A stretch of 5,847 nt of DNA from assembly GCA_030624785.1 (NCBI GenBank), contig JAUXJK010000145.1, forward strand, positions 1-5,847. The letters run 5' to 3'. The position numbers and the translations under genes are program-made. The notes below the pieces were generated by a model. The model was not told the origin of the DNA, did no database searches, and worked only from the letters and a program-made list of their open reading frames with translations. The stretch comes from Actinomycetes bacterium (GTDB lineage: Bacteria > Actinomycetota > Thermoleophilia > Gaiellales > Gaiellaceae). Positions 1-5,308 of the stretch are shown piece by piece (the stretch's first letter is position 1; every line of letters begins with the position of its first letter).

Positions 1-1
1 G

Positions 2-307
2 ATCCCAGCCAACTGGTACCTCGATGACCTCCCGCCCATGATGTTCATCAAGGCGGCGCCAAACAGCCATGGATTCGTCAATCCCCGTGACATCGAGCAG
101 ATGTGGAAGGACCAGTTCGACTGGGTGTACCGCGAGCTCGACTACGCGGTTTTTGGAATGACGATTCATCCCGACGTGAGTGGCCGTCCGCAGGTTCTCC
201 TGATGCTCGAGCGCATGATCGACCACATCAATAAGCATTCCGGGGTTCGCTGGGCCACGTTCGAGGAGATCGCGGACGACTTCGCGAAACGCTCGCCCCG
301 CAGCTAG
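2..307 (+). CDS. Polysaccharide deacetylase / PuuE-like family protein, C-terminal fragment
   Basis: This is the last 101 residues of a protein whose start lies before the window; the frame is open from base 2 to the TAG at 305-307. The fragment contains NWYLDDLPP, a central DWVYRELD stretch and FGMTIHPDVSGRP followed by LLMLERMIDHI and WATFEEIADDF. The TIHPDVSGRP-(x)n-LERMIDHI-(x)n-WATFEEIA layout is what I know from the C-terminal end of NodB-fold polysaccharide deacetylases of the group that includes PuuE allantoinase. That His-Pro is the late active-site histidine motif of the fold. The early Asp/His metal motifs are not in the window, so activity and substrate cannot be judged. Candidates are an allantoinase-like amidase or a glycan N-deacetylase. 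The amidase gene further downstream favours nitrogen-compound catabolism, but that is inference. Confidence 0.82.
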   Translation: MPANWYLDDLPPMMFIKAAPNSHGFVNPRDIEQMWKDQFDWVYRELDYAVFGMTIHPDVSGRPQVLLMLERMIDHINKHSGVRWATFEEIADDFAKRSPRS

Positions 308-320
308 CTAGGGCCTAACA

Positions 321-333
321 CCCCCTGCGGGGG
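321..333 (+). terminator. GC hairpin after the deacetylase gene, possible terminator
   Basis: A perfect 5-bp stem CCCCC/GGGGG closes a 3-nt TGC loop, 14 bases after the stop codon at 307. No T-tract follows (the next bases are ACGCCGC), so it is not a classical intrinsic terminator. High-GC actinobacteria often show such tail-less hairpins at gene ends. It could equally be a chance GC run. Confidence 0.35.
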
Positions 334-378
334 ACGCCGCACACTCACCTTGAACCTAGGCTGAGCAGCGACCGTTCC

Positions 379-861
379 TTGACAGCTCCCGTCGACACCC
401 CCGATCGTCACGAGCCCGACACGCCTCGCTCTCCCGCGGATGCCGCGGGCATGTTTCGACGGCTCGCGAGCAGCTTGGATGACCGCGAAGCGATACTGCG
501 CGCCCGAGAGAAGGCCGTCGCCGAACGCTCCTCGCTGATCGCCGAGCGTGCACGCGAACTCGCGCACCTCGAAGCGCTCGTCGTCGCTCGTGAGGAGGTC
601 GTGCGCCAACGCGAGGCACGTATCGACTCAGCAAGCGATCGTCTCCGAGCAGACGCCGCGGGGCTAGAGCTTCGTTTCGGCAAGTTCGCGGAGGCCCGCG
701 AAGCGCTCCAACGCGCCGCCAGTCTCGACAAGTTCGAACTCGACCTCGTGGCGCGCGAACTCGCGGTTGAACTCCGTGAATCAGCGTGGTGGACTCAGGT
801 CACCGGCAGAGAGATCACGATGCCGGACAACGAGGCCAGCACGGTCCGCCGCGGCGTGTAG
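379..861 (+). CDS. Hypothetical coiled-coil protein, TTG start
   Basis: The protein has 160 residues and no family that I recognise. Residues 1-24 are Pro/Asp-rich and likely disordered. Residues about 26-95 are dense in Arg, Glu, Ala and Leu with no helix breaker, and look like one long coiled coil (for example REAILRAREKAVAERSSL). Residues 96-135 form a second charged helical stretch (LRFGKFAEAREALQRAA, then ELDLVARELAVELRE). A short polar tail with WW at 137-138 ends it. There is no signal peptide, membrane segment or catalytic motif, so a cytoplasmic structural or scaffold role is plausible but unproven. The start is uncertain: the frame is closed by a TAA at 316-318, the first usable start is TTG 379 and the first ATG is at 451 (residue 25). 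Neither has a clear Shine-Dalgarno. It ends 9 bases before the convergent small gene at 871-990. Confidence 0.6.
   Translation: MTAPVDTPDRHEPDTPRSPADAAGMFRRLASSLDDREAILRAREKAVAERSSLIAERARELAHLEALVVAREEVVRQREARIDSASDRLRADAAGLELRFGKFAEAREALQRAASLDKFELDLVARELAVELRESAWWTQVTGREITMPDNEASTVRRGV
433..449. repeat. Strong GC inverted repeat just before the internal ATG 451
   Basis: CCCGCGG and CCGCGGG form a perfect 7-bp inverted repeat around a 3-nt ATG loop. One base separates it from the ATG at 451 in the coiled-coil gene. It is translated in frame as part of Ser-Pro-Ala-Asp-Ala-Ala-Gly if TTG 379 is the start. If ATG 451 were the real start, this hairpin would bury the ribosome site, which argues mildly for the TTG start or for translational control. 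Confidence 0.4.
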
Positions 862-870
862 CGCCCGAGC

Positions 871-990
871 CTAGGAGCCGGAGCTCTTGCGAGCTTTATT
901 CGCAGCTTCGGCCCGCCGCTTGTCACGCGATTTCTTCTTGCGCTGACGATCACTACGCCATCGCTTCAGGGGTCGGGATCCTCTGCCCAC
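871..990 (-). CDS. 39-residue highly basic small protein
   Basis: A short reverse-strand gene runs from GTG (988-990 on the plus strand as CAC) to TAG (871-873). The product begins MGRGSRPLKRWRSDRQ, continues RKKKSRDKRRAEAANK and ends ARKSSGS. It has 10 Arg and 7 Lys against 3 acidic residues in 39, so it is extremely basic and should bind RNA, DNA or the ribosome. AGGG lies 8 nt before the GTG, a good Shine-Dalgarno spacing. An in-frame TGA lies just upstream, with only one codon between it and the GTG, so the N-terminus is fixed. The pattern of an MGRG-type start, a Trp in the first third and a K/R-K-K-x-R-D-K-R core resembles small basic proteins I associate with actinobacterial genomes, but I cannot name a family. 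It sits convergent to the coiled-coil gene and divergent from the amidase gene. Function is unknown. Confidence 0.6.
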   Translation of the reverse strand: MGRGSRPLKRWRSDRQRKKKSRDKRRAEAANKARKSSGS

Positions 991-998
991 GCCTCACA

Positions 999-1040
999 CC
1001 CTAGCGGACAGTCGGTTAGGGTCACGATCTGAGCTAACCG
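999..1040. promoter_or_regulatory. Overlapping inverted repeats in the divergent intergenic region, candidate operator
   Basis: The 56-bp gap between the small basic gene (-) and the amidase gene (+) carries three related motifs: CCCTAGC (999-1005), CGGTTAG followed by GG (1013-1021) and CTAACCG (1034-1040). The last two form a perfect 7-bp inverted repeat with a 14-bp spacer, a centre-to-centre distance of two helical turns. The first two form a 6-of-7 inverted repeat with a 9-bp spacer. This geometry suits a dimeric regulator acting on both genes. The repeat ends exactly where the amidase ribosome site GGGAG (1040-1044) begins, so it could also act as an RNA hairpin. No clear -35/-10 pair was found. 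Confidence 0.4.
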
Positions 1041-1046
1041 GGAGCG

Positions 1047-2288
1047 ATGATGACCCTACAACCCGAGCGTACGGTGGCCGAACTACGCGAGCTGCGCGAG
1101 CTAACAGCAACCGTCGATGGTGCCCAACGCATCTGTTGGACGGACACGTGGGCGCAGTCGCGCTCCTGGCTACACGCCAAGCTCACTGAGCTTCCAGTCG
1201 AGGTTGAAACCGATGAGGCAGGCAATCTCTGGGCAACATTGCGTGGCGAGTCGGAGCGCGCCGTCGTCATCGGAGGCCACATGGATTCGGTCCCCGACGG
1301 CGGGTGGCTCGACGGCTGCCTCGATACCCTGGCCGGGCTCGAGTCGCTCCGACGGATCGCCGCCGAGGGCACACCACCAGTCACGGTCAGGCTCGTCGAC
1401 TGGGCCGACGAGGAGGGCGCGCGATTCGGCAGGAGCCTGCTCGGATCGAGCGCGTGCTCCGGCACGCTCGACGTCGACGAGGTGCGGGGCCTCACTGACC
1501 GCAGCGGCGCGACGCTTCCGGACGCGCTGCGCGAGCACGGCGTTGACATCGACCGCATGAAGGATTGCGGCTCGCAGCTGGACGGTGCTGCCGCATACCT
1601 TGAGCTCCATATCGAACAGGGACCTGTTCTCGAGCGTCTCGGCCTCCCGCTGGGCGCGGTCCTGGGAACGTTCGGCGTCGAACGTCATCTCATTCGATTC
1701 AAGGGCCAGACTGCACATTCCGGATCGACGCCGATGGATGACCGACGTGACGCCTTCGCAGGCGCCGCTCGCCTGTCACTCGAGGTGCATGAGCACACCC
1801 GTCGCACCGGTCAGGGCGCCGTATCGACGACGGGAAGCGTTGTGAACAAGCCGGGAATCGTCACGGCCGTCGCGGGCGTATGCGAGATGACCCTGGACCA
1901 GCGGCACCTGAACGCGGACGTGCTTGCCGGCGAGCTTGCGTACGCGAAAGAGGCAGCCAGCCGCATCGCAACCGAGGAGCGGCTGGAGGTCGAGTGGGAG
2001 GAGCTCTGGACGATCGCACCGATCCCGTTCGACGAGCGCCTGATCGGGCTCGCCGACGAGGCGATTGTCGAGATTGCCGGTGCCTCGCACCGACTCCCAA
2101 GCGGACCGCTTCACGACGCCGCAGAGGTCGCGAGAGCAGACGTACCAACGGTGATGCTGTTCGCTCAGAGCCTCCGCGGACTCAGCCACACCAAGGAAGA
2201 GGACACCAAGCCGGAGCACATCGAGCTCTCGGTCATGGCGCTAGATCGCCTCGCAAGCAAGACGATCGACCTGGTCGCCGCGCTCTAG
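1047..2288 (+). CDS. Zn-dependent M20-type amidase (allantoate amidohydrolase / N-carbamoyl-L-amino-acid hydrolase / beta-ureidopropionase group)
   Basis: This 413-residue protein is full length for the family. Such enzymes hydrolyse carbamoyl or ureide amides with two metal ions in the cytoplasm. The expected metal ligands are all visible: His78 in GGHMDSVPDGG, Asp89 in WLDGC, the Glu122-Glu123 pair in DWADEEGARFG (general base plus ligand), His188 in LHIEQGPVLE and His381 in RGLSHTKEED. The dimerisation-domain motif QTAHSGSTPMDDRRDAF (221-237) carries His224, Arg286 lies in LDQRH, and the late motif LPSGPLHDAAE (350-360) is typical. Substrate cannot be told from sequence: allantoate, ureidoglycolate, N-carbamoyl-amino acids and beta-ureidopropionate are all possible. 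LDTLAG follows DGC where I usually expect LGVLAG, and TAVAG stands where NVVPG is usual, so it is a somewhat divergent member. Two ATGs are tandem (1047, 1050). GGAG at 1041-1044 is 2 nt from the first and 5 nt from the second, which favours 1050. Its stop overlaps that of the convergent peroxiredoxin-like gene. Confidence 0.9.
   Translation: MMTLQPERTVAELRELRELTATVDGAQRICWTDTWAQSRSWLHAKLTELPVEVETDEAGNLWATLRGESERAVVIGGHMDSVPDGGWLDGCLDTLAGLESLRRIAAEGTPPVTVRLVDWADEEGARFGRSLLGSSACSGTLDVDEVRGLTDRSGATLPDALREHGVDIDRMKDCGSQLDGAAAYLELHIEQGPVLERLGLPLGAVLGTFGVERHLIRFKGQTAHSGSTPMDDRRDAFAGAARLSLEVHEHTRRTGQGAVSTTGSVVNKPGIVTAVAGVCEMTLDQRHLNADVLAGELAYAKEAASRIATEERLEVEWEELWTIAPIPFDERLIGLADEAIVEIAGASHRLPSGPLHDAAEVARADVPTVMLFAQSLRGLSHTKEEDTKPEHIELSVMALDRLASKTIDLVAAL
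2285..2288. other. Interlocked stop codons in one CTAG
   Basis: The palindrome CTAG supplies both stops of a convergent pair: TAG at 2286-2288 ends the amidase gene on the plus strand, and TAG read from 2287 to 2285 ends the peroxiredoxin-like gene on the minus strand. There is therefore no intergenic space and no room for a terminator between them, so the two transcripts must overlap. Confidence 0.9.
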
Positions 2289-3022
2289 ACGCGAGGCAGT
2301 TTCCGCAGGTACATCGCCACCGTCTGGCCCTCCTGCTCCACGCGATGCACCGTCCACGGGCGCGCCTCGATGCGCGACGGAGCGTGAACATCACCTACTG
2401 CGCGCGGCGGGCCGTGATGCGCACCTCGTGACGTCTCGCGTCCCTCATCGTCCTCATGTACCCACACGACCGGCGCGATGATTCCAGCGGCAGGGCTGGC
2501 GGATCCGTGCTTCCAGATCGATTGGGCGTCGTAGGACGGCTGCTCCCGACGTGTGATCTCCCGAAGACCCTGCCGCAGCTCCTCCGCTGTTGGATTCGCC
2601 CAGAACCAGAAGCCATGCCACACCTCGACCATGCGCAGATAGGAGTCGAGCAGGAACGTGGTCGGCAAAAGGGGCCGATGGGTCGGGTCGGTCTCCTCGA
2701 TCAACTCGAGCGAGGCCGCAGTCGTTCTGTCCTGGTCTGAGAGAAACGGAAACGCCGCGCCCAGGCCCTCGCGAAACGCTCCGTTCACCTCGCAGCTGTC
2801 GGTTGTAACGACCGTGAGCCGGCCGTATTCACATTGGATCTCGTCCTGCATGGCTACGAGCCCGCGCAGCCTGATCGGCTCCTTCGGTCACCACCAACCG
2901 CGACTGAATACGAGTATCAGCGGTTGGTTCGACGCAATCGTCGAGATGCGCGTGGAAACGCCCGATTGGTCGGGGAGCTCAATGTCCGGAAACTGTGAAC
3001 CGACCACCAGATCAGCTCTCAT
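2285..3022 (-). CDS. Peroxiredoxin-like thioredoxin-fold protein with in-frame TGA at the active site (putative selenoprotein)
   Basis: The gene runs from ATG 3022-3020 to TAG 2287-2285: 245 residues if TGA codon 45 (2890-2888) is read as selenocysteine. Residues 5-20 (LVVGSQFPDIELPDQS) are the usual AhpC/TSA-Redoxin opening. Residues 35-48 give LILVFSRGWW, then the TGA, then PKE. RGWWCPKE-type sequences are the peroxidatic-cysteine motif I know for this redoxin group, so the TGA replaces that Cys. Then follow MQDEIQCEYGRLTVVTTDS (58-76), EVNGAFREGLGA (78-89), FPFLSD (91-96), the Pro120 region LLPTTFLLD likely holding the cis-Pro, and FWFWANPTAEELRQ (138-151). Homology on both sides of the TGA in one frame argues against two genes. 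The UxxC resolving Cys is absent (PKE follows); Cys64 and Cys77 are the only thiols. Residues about 160-245 are a tail that I cannot assign. The start overlaps the upstream stop as ATGA, implying translational coupling. The alternative reading is a one-base nonsense mutation (TGC/TGT to TGA), leaving an inactive remnant from ATG 2851. Confidence 0.8.
2852..2871 (-). promoter_or_regulatory. Candidate bacterial SECIS hairpin
   Basis: On the minus-strand mRNA, 16 nt after the TGA, GGCUGCG (2871-2865) pairs with CGUAGCC (2858-2852) in 7 bp, including one G-U pair, closing a 6-nt loop CGGGCU (2864-2859). The loop begins 23 nt after the TGA. The published description of bacterial SECIS elements asks for a stem-loop directly downstream, a loop about 16-37 nt from the UGA, a loop of about 3-14 nt and a G in one of the first two loop positions. 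All are met here (G is loop base 2). A competing fold pairs GAGCC with GGCUC further upstream. The element lies fully within coding sequence, as required in bacteria. Bacterial SECIS consensus is loose, so this is support, not proof. Confidence 0.55.
2888..2890 (-). other. In-frame TGA, putative selenocysteine codon 45
   Basis: The plus-strand TCA at 2888-2890 is TGA in the minus-strand gene, 132 nt after the first base of its ATG. It lies between Trp44 and Pro46 in RGWW-x-PKE, at the position where related redoxins carry the peroxidatic Cys. Sec replacing a catalytic Cys is the classic pattern for selenoproteins and is known for several peroxiredoxin families. One base change from TGC or TGT would also give this codon. 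Confidence 0.65.
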
Positions 3023-3684
3023 GCGACGCCGCCAGGAAGCAGCTCAGATGTCGCATCGCTCGCGATGGCCCGGCGACCGGCAAGCGCAGCGAGCATTAGA
3101 GCCGTATCGGCAATCGGAACATCTTCGAGGTACTCCTCGCGTGTCTCAAACGACCGCACCACCGATTCGAACGCCTGCGCGTAACGAGACTCATCACGCG
3201 TAGCGACTGCAGCGATTGCGTCAGCTACATCAACCGGGAAACCCTCTCCCCGTTGCGCCACCAGGCCCTCGGCGAGGGCCGCCGCGGCATCGTCGTTCTC
3301 CAGGACGAGCTCGGCGACACTCGCTGCATAGCGTCCGATCGGAGAAGCAGCCGCCGCGGCACCGCACTCGAGCGTCCACCGCGCGTCCTCAGCAGCGCCG
3401 TCCCAGTCTCCAGCGACGACTCGAAGCTTGACGGCTCCAATCATCCGGCCCCAGCTGTCGGGCGGCGCGCCGACGTAGCTCTCTCGATAGCGAGAAGCCG
3501 CCTCGAGCAGCCAGCGTTCCGCCTCATCACGCTGGCCGGCCATCAACTCCGCGAACCCGGCACCGAGTGCCGCGTTGGCAACTCGAGTCAGCTGGCGCTG
3601 GCGCGTGTCCGCGTCATCCGGCAGGCGGGCGAGCCCGTCGGCATAGCGGCTGGCCTGGCGCTCGCGATGTTCGCTCCATTCCAC
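3019..3684 (-). CDS. TPR-like helical hypothetical protein, upstream partner of the putative selenoprotein
   Basis: The protein has 221 residues, starts at GTG (3684-3682) and stops with TGA (3021-3019). That TGA overlaps the ATG of the next gene by ATGA, so the two form an operon and are probably translationally coupled. The sequence is Ala/Glu/Arg-rich and wholly helical in appearance, with TPR-like helix pairs: ALGAGFAELMAGQRDEAERW (39-58), GAVKLRVVAGDWDGAAEDA (83-101) and PIGRYAASVAELVLENDDAA (115-134). A distinctive late segment is SFETREEYLEDVPIADTAL (178-196), and the protein ends LLPGGVA. There is no signal peptide, membrane segment or catalytic motif. I know no name for it; a scaffold or adaptor role, perhaps binding the peroxiredoxin-like product, is inference from coupling only. 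An in-frame TAA lies five codons before the GTG, so the N-terminus cannot extend further upstream. The Shine-Dalgarno is poor (AGG just before the GTG). Confidence 0.75.
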   Translation of the reverse strand: MEWSEHRERQASRYADGLARLPDDADTRQRQLTRVANAALGAGFAELMAGQRDEAERWLLEAASRYRESYVGAPPDSWGRMIGAVKLRVVAGDWDGAAEDARWTLECGAAAAASPIGRYAASVAELVLENDDAAAALAEGLVAQRGEGFPVDVADAIAAVATRDESRYAQAFESVVRSFETREEYLEDVPIADTALMLAALAGRRAIASDATSELLPGGVA

Positions 3685-3935
3685 CTGATCGCGAGCTTAG
3701 CGGCCCAAAACACCCGAACGGGGAGCTGCCGCTGCTTCCGTCTGCGGTTAAGGTCTGCCGGAGGACGCGCATTCCAGCGGCGCGCGTCCGAACTCGCCAC
3801 CCCACTAGGCGCGGATACGATGACCCCCTGGCCGCCCAATCCTTCGCATTCCTGGCAGTTCGAAACCGTTCAGTCGGTGAAGTCCGCTAACTCGAAAGTC
3901 CCGGGTCACAGCCTCATAGGCGGGCAGTAGATCAG
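3685..3935. other. Divergent intergenic region between the selenoprotein operon and the XRE-TPR regulator
   Basis: These 251 bases separate two divergent start codons and should hold both promoters. What I can see is an 8-bp inverted repeat (3763-3789), a TACGAT hexamer at 3816-3821 that fits a TAnnnT -10 box reading rightward but lacks a good -35, and no convincing Shine-Dalgarno before ATG 3936. A short frame from ATG 3820 to TAG 3928-3930 (36 codons) has no protein-like features. No RNA gene or repeat family was recognised. Confidence 0.5.
3763..3789. promoter_or_regulatory. 8-bp perfect inverted repeat, candidate operator
   Basis: GGACGCGC (3763-3770) and GCGCGTCC (3782-3789) form a perfect inverted repeat with an 11-bp spacer, 79 bases upstream of the GTG of the minus operon and 146 upstream of the XRE-TPR start. 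XRE-family regulators bind such dyads as dimers and often autoregulate, so this is the best operator candidate for control of both directions. GC-rich dyads occur by chance, so confidence is limited. Confidence 0.35.
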
Positions 3936-5237
3936 ATGCCGCGACAAAAGTCAAATCACGTAGATGACCCTCGTGAGGTCGGCCGGCGCCTTAAAAAGGC
4001 CCGCCGAGCGGCCGGACTCAGTCAGCGGAGCCTCGCCTTCGATGGATGCTCTCCGGCATACATCTCACGCATCGAGGCCGGCGAGCGCATTCCGTCGCTT
4101 CAGATCCTCCGTGAAATCGGGGCGAGGCTCTCGGTCGACGCCGATTACCTGGCGACGGGCGCAGGCGGTCCAACGGGCGTTGCAAGCGGGATCGTCGATG
4201 CCGAGATTGCATTGCGACTCGGCGAGCTGGAGCTTGCAGAGATCGGTTTCGCACGGGCACTCGGAGACGCCAGCGGCACCAATCTGGTACGTGCGCTCGC
4301 CGGGCTAGGCGACGCAGCCTCTCGTAGAGGTCTGCCGCACGAGGCGATCAGCTACTTCGAGCGAGCGGTCGATGAAAGCGGCGGTGACGCAGCGCGCGTT
4401 CCCGCGATCGCCGAATGCCTCGGTCGCGCGTACGGCGTCGTCGGACGTACGCCAGAGGCGATCGAGATCTTCCGACGATGCCTCGACGAGCAACGCGCCG
4501 CAGGCGATGCCATCCAACTCGTGCGCTTCGCCTGCCTCCTCGGCTATGCACTCACCGACAACGCAGAGATCAGCGAAGCCGAAGCGGTCGTAGCCGACGC
4601 ACTCGAGAATGCTGGAGGAATTACCGACCCCTACAACCGAGCACGGCTCTACTGGTCTCAGGCCCGCCTTCTCGGAGAGCGCGGCAAGGCTGAGGAGTCT
4701 TCACGGCTCGCTCAGATGGCCCTCGAGATCCTGCGTCTGACTGAGGACACCTACGCCATCGCGCACGCCCACCAGTTTCTCGCACACGTCTATCTCGACG
4801 CCGACAAAGTCGACGCAGCGCAGGCTGAGCTCGACGCAGGCAGGCCGCTTATCGAAGCGACAGCCACACCCATCGAGCTCGCACATTTCGAGCTCGAGGA
4901 GGCCAGGTTGCTCGCGCGCCGCGGAGACGCCGAGGGCGCGCGCGGCCTCGCCATGCGAGTGAGCAGCCAGCTCGGCGAGGTGATGCCACAGGATGCCGGT
5001 CGCGCCTACGTCGTGCTCGGGGAGATCTTCGAACTCCTGGGCGAGCTGGAGCGCGCGATCGAGATCTATGAGCTCGCGATCGAGAAACTCGAAGCGCTGC
5101 CAAGCTCGAGGCATCTAGTGATCGCGCAACGCCGCCTGGCCGCAGTGTTGGAGAAGGTCGACCGCCCAGACCTCGCGCTAAGCGCTCTGAAGAAGGCACT
5201 CGGCGTTCAGGAGCGCCTGAATGCACCCTCCGACTAG
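3936..5237 (+). CDS. XRE-family HTH transcriptional regulator with C-terminal TPR domain
   Basis: The protein has 433 residues. Residues about 12-72 are a Cro/C1-type helix-turn-helix: VGRRLKKARRAAGLSQRSLA, then SPAYISRIEAGERIPSLQIL, then IGARLSVDADYL. The SQRSLA...YISRIEAG...PS pattern is diagnostic. From about residue 86 to the end it is a solenoid of TPR-like helix pairs, for example GDAASRRGLPHEAISYFERA (125-144), GRAYGVVGRTPEAIEIFRR (163-181), ARLLGERGKAEESSRLAQMA (243-262), ARLLARRGDAEGARGLA (323-339), GEIFELLGELERAIEIYELA (362-381) and LEKVDRPDLALSALKKAL (405-422). Such proteins sense a peptide, a small ligand or a protein partner through the TPRs and bind DNA through the HTH. It is transcribed divergently from the TPR-like/peroxiredoxin operon, a common layout for a local regulator, so it may control that operon and itself. 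The Shine-Dalgarno is weak. The stop TAG (5235-5237) lies inside a CTAG. Confidence 0.9.
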   Translation: MPRQKSNHVDDPREVGRRLKKARRAAGLSQRSLAFDGCSPAYISRIEAGERIPSLQILREIGARLSVDADYLATGAGGPTGVASGIVDAEIALRLGELELAEIGFARALGDASGTNLVRALAGLGDAASRRGLPHEAISYFERAVDESGGDAARVPAIAECLGRAYGVVGRTPEAIEIFRRCLDEQRAAGDAIQLVRFACLLGYALTDNAEISEAEAVVADALENAGGITDPYNRARLYWSQARLLGERGKAEESSRLAQMALEILRLTEDTYAIAHAHQFLAHVYLDADKVDAAQAELDAGRPLIEATATPIELAHFELEEARLLARRGDAEGARGLAMRVSSQLGEVMPQDAGRAYVVLGEIFELLGELERAIEIYELAIEKLEALPSSRHLVIAQRRLAAVLEKVDRPDLALSALKKALGVQERLNAPSD

Positions 5238-5263
5238 TTGCAGGCCTCCAACGGATAGGTCGC

Positions 5264-5278
5264 CGAGTCCCTGACTCG
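5264..5278 (+). terminator. Small hairpin after the XRE-TPR gene, possible terminator
   Basis: CGAGTC (5264-5269) and GACTCG (5273-5278) form a perfect 6-bp stem with a 3-nt CCT loop, 27 bases after the stop codon. No T-tract follows. It could be a tail-less terminator. Its right arm also overlaps the region where a -35 box for the next gene would lie. Confidence 0.35.
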
Positions 5279-5301
5279 CACATCCGCAACGCTGATATGC
5301 T
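5271..5301 (+). promoter_or_regulatory. Candidate promoter with extended -10 for the 5378 gene
   Basis: TGATATGCT at 5293-5301 fits an extended -10 (TGn followed by TAnnnT). A partial -35, CTGACT (5271-5276), matches TTGACA at four of six positions but with a long 19-bp spacer, which an extended -10 can tolerate. Transcription would start near 5308, immediately at the 8-bp inverted repeat, giving a leader of about 70 nt before ATG 5378. Confidence 0.4.
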
Positions 5302-5308
5302 TCGGGAA

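Noticed and set aside
1034..1718. Reverse-strand frames opposite the amidase gene
   Set aside because: The plus-strand frame carries a full set of M20 metal-binding motifs. The reverse frames show only Arg/Ser-rich shadow sequence.
2285..2851. A stand-alone 188-residue protein starting at the internal ATG 2851
   Set aside because: Redoxin homology continues in the same frame upstream of the TGA, and a coupled ATGA start exists at 3022. The 2851 start would remove the whole active site.
2888..2890. Plain pseudogene with a nonsense codon
   Set aside because: Not excluded, but less likely: the stop is TGA, not TAG/TAA, lies exactly at the catalytic Cys, is followed by a suitable stem-loop, and the rest of the frame is undamaged.
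3859..3865. TTCGAAA resembling a tRNA T-loop, considered for a tRNA-Sec gene near the selenoprotein
   Set aside because: The flanking bases do not form a 5-bp T-stem on either strand, and no acceptor or anticodon stem could be built.
3253..3930. 225-codon plus-strand frame opposite the TPR-like gene and through the divergent gap
   Set aside because: No recognisable motif. It is antisense to a gene whose stop is coupled to the next start, and it would remove the promoter region of both divergent units.
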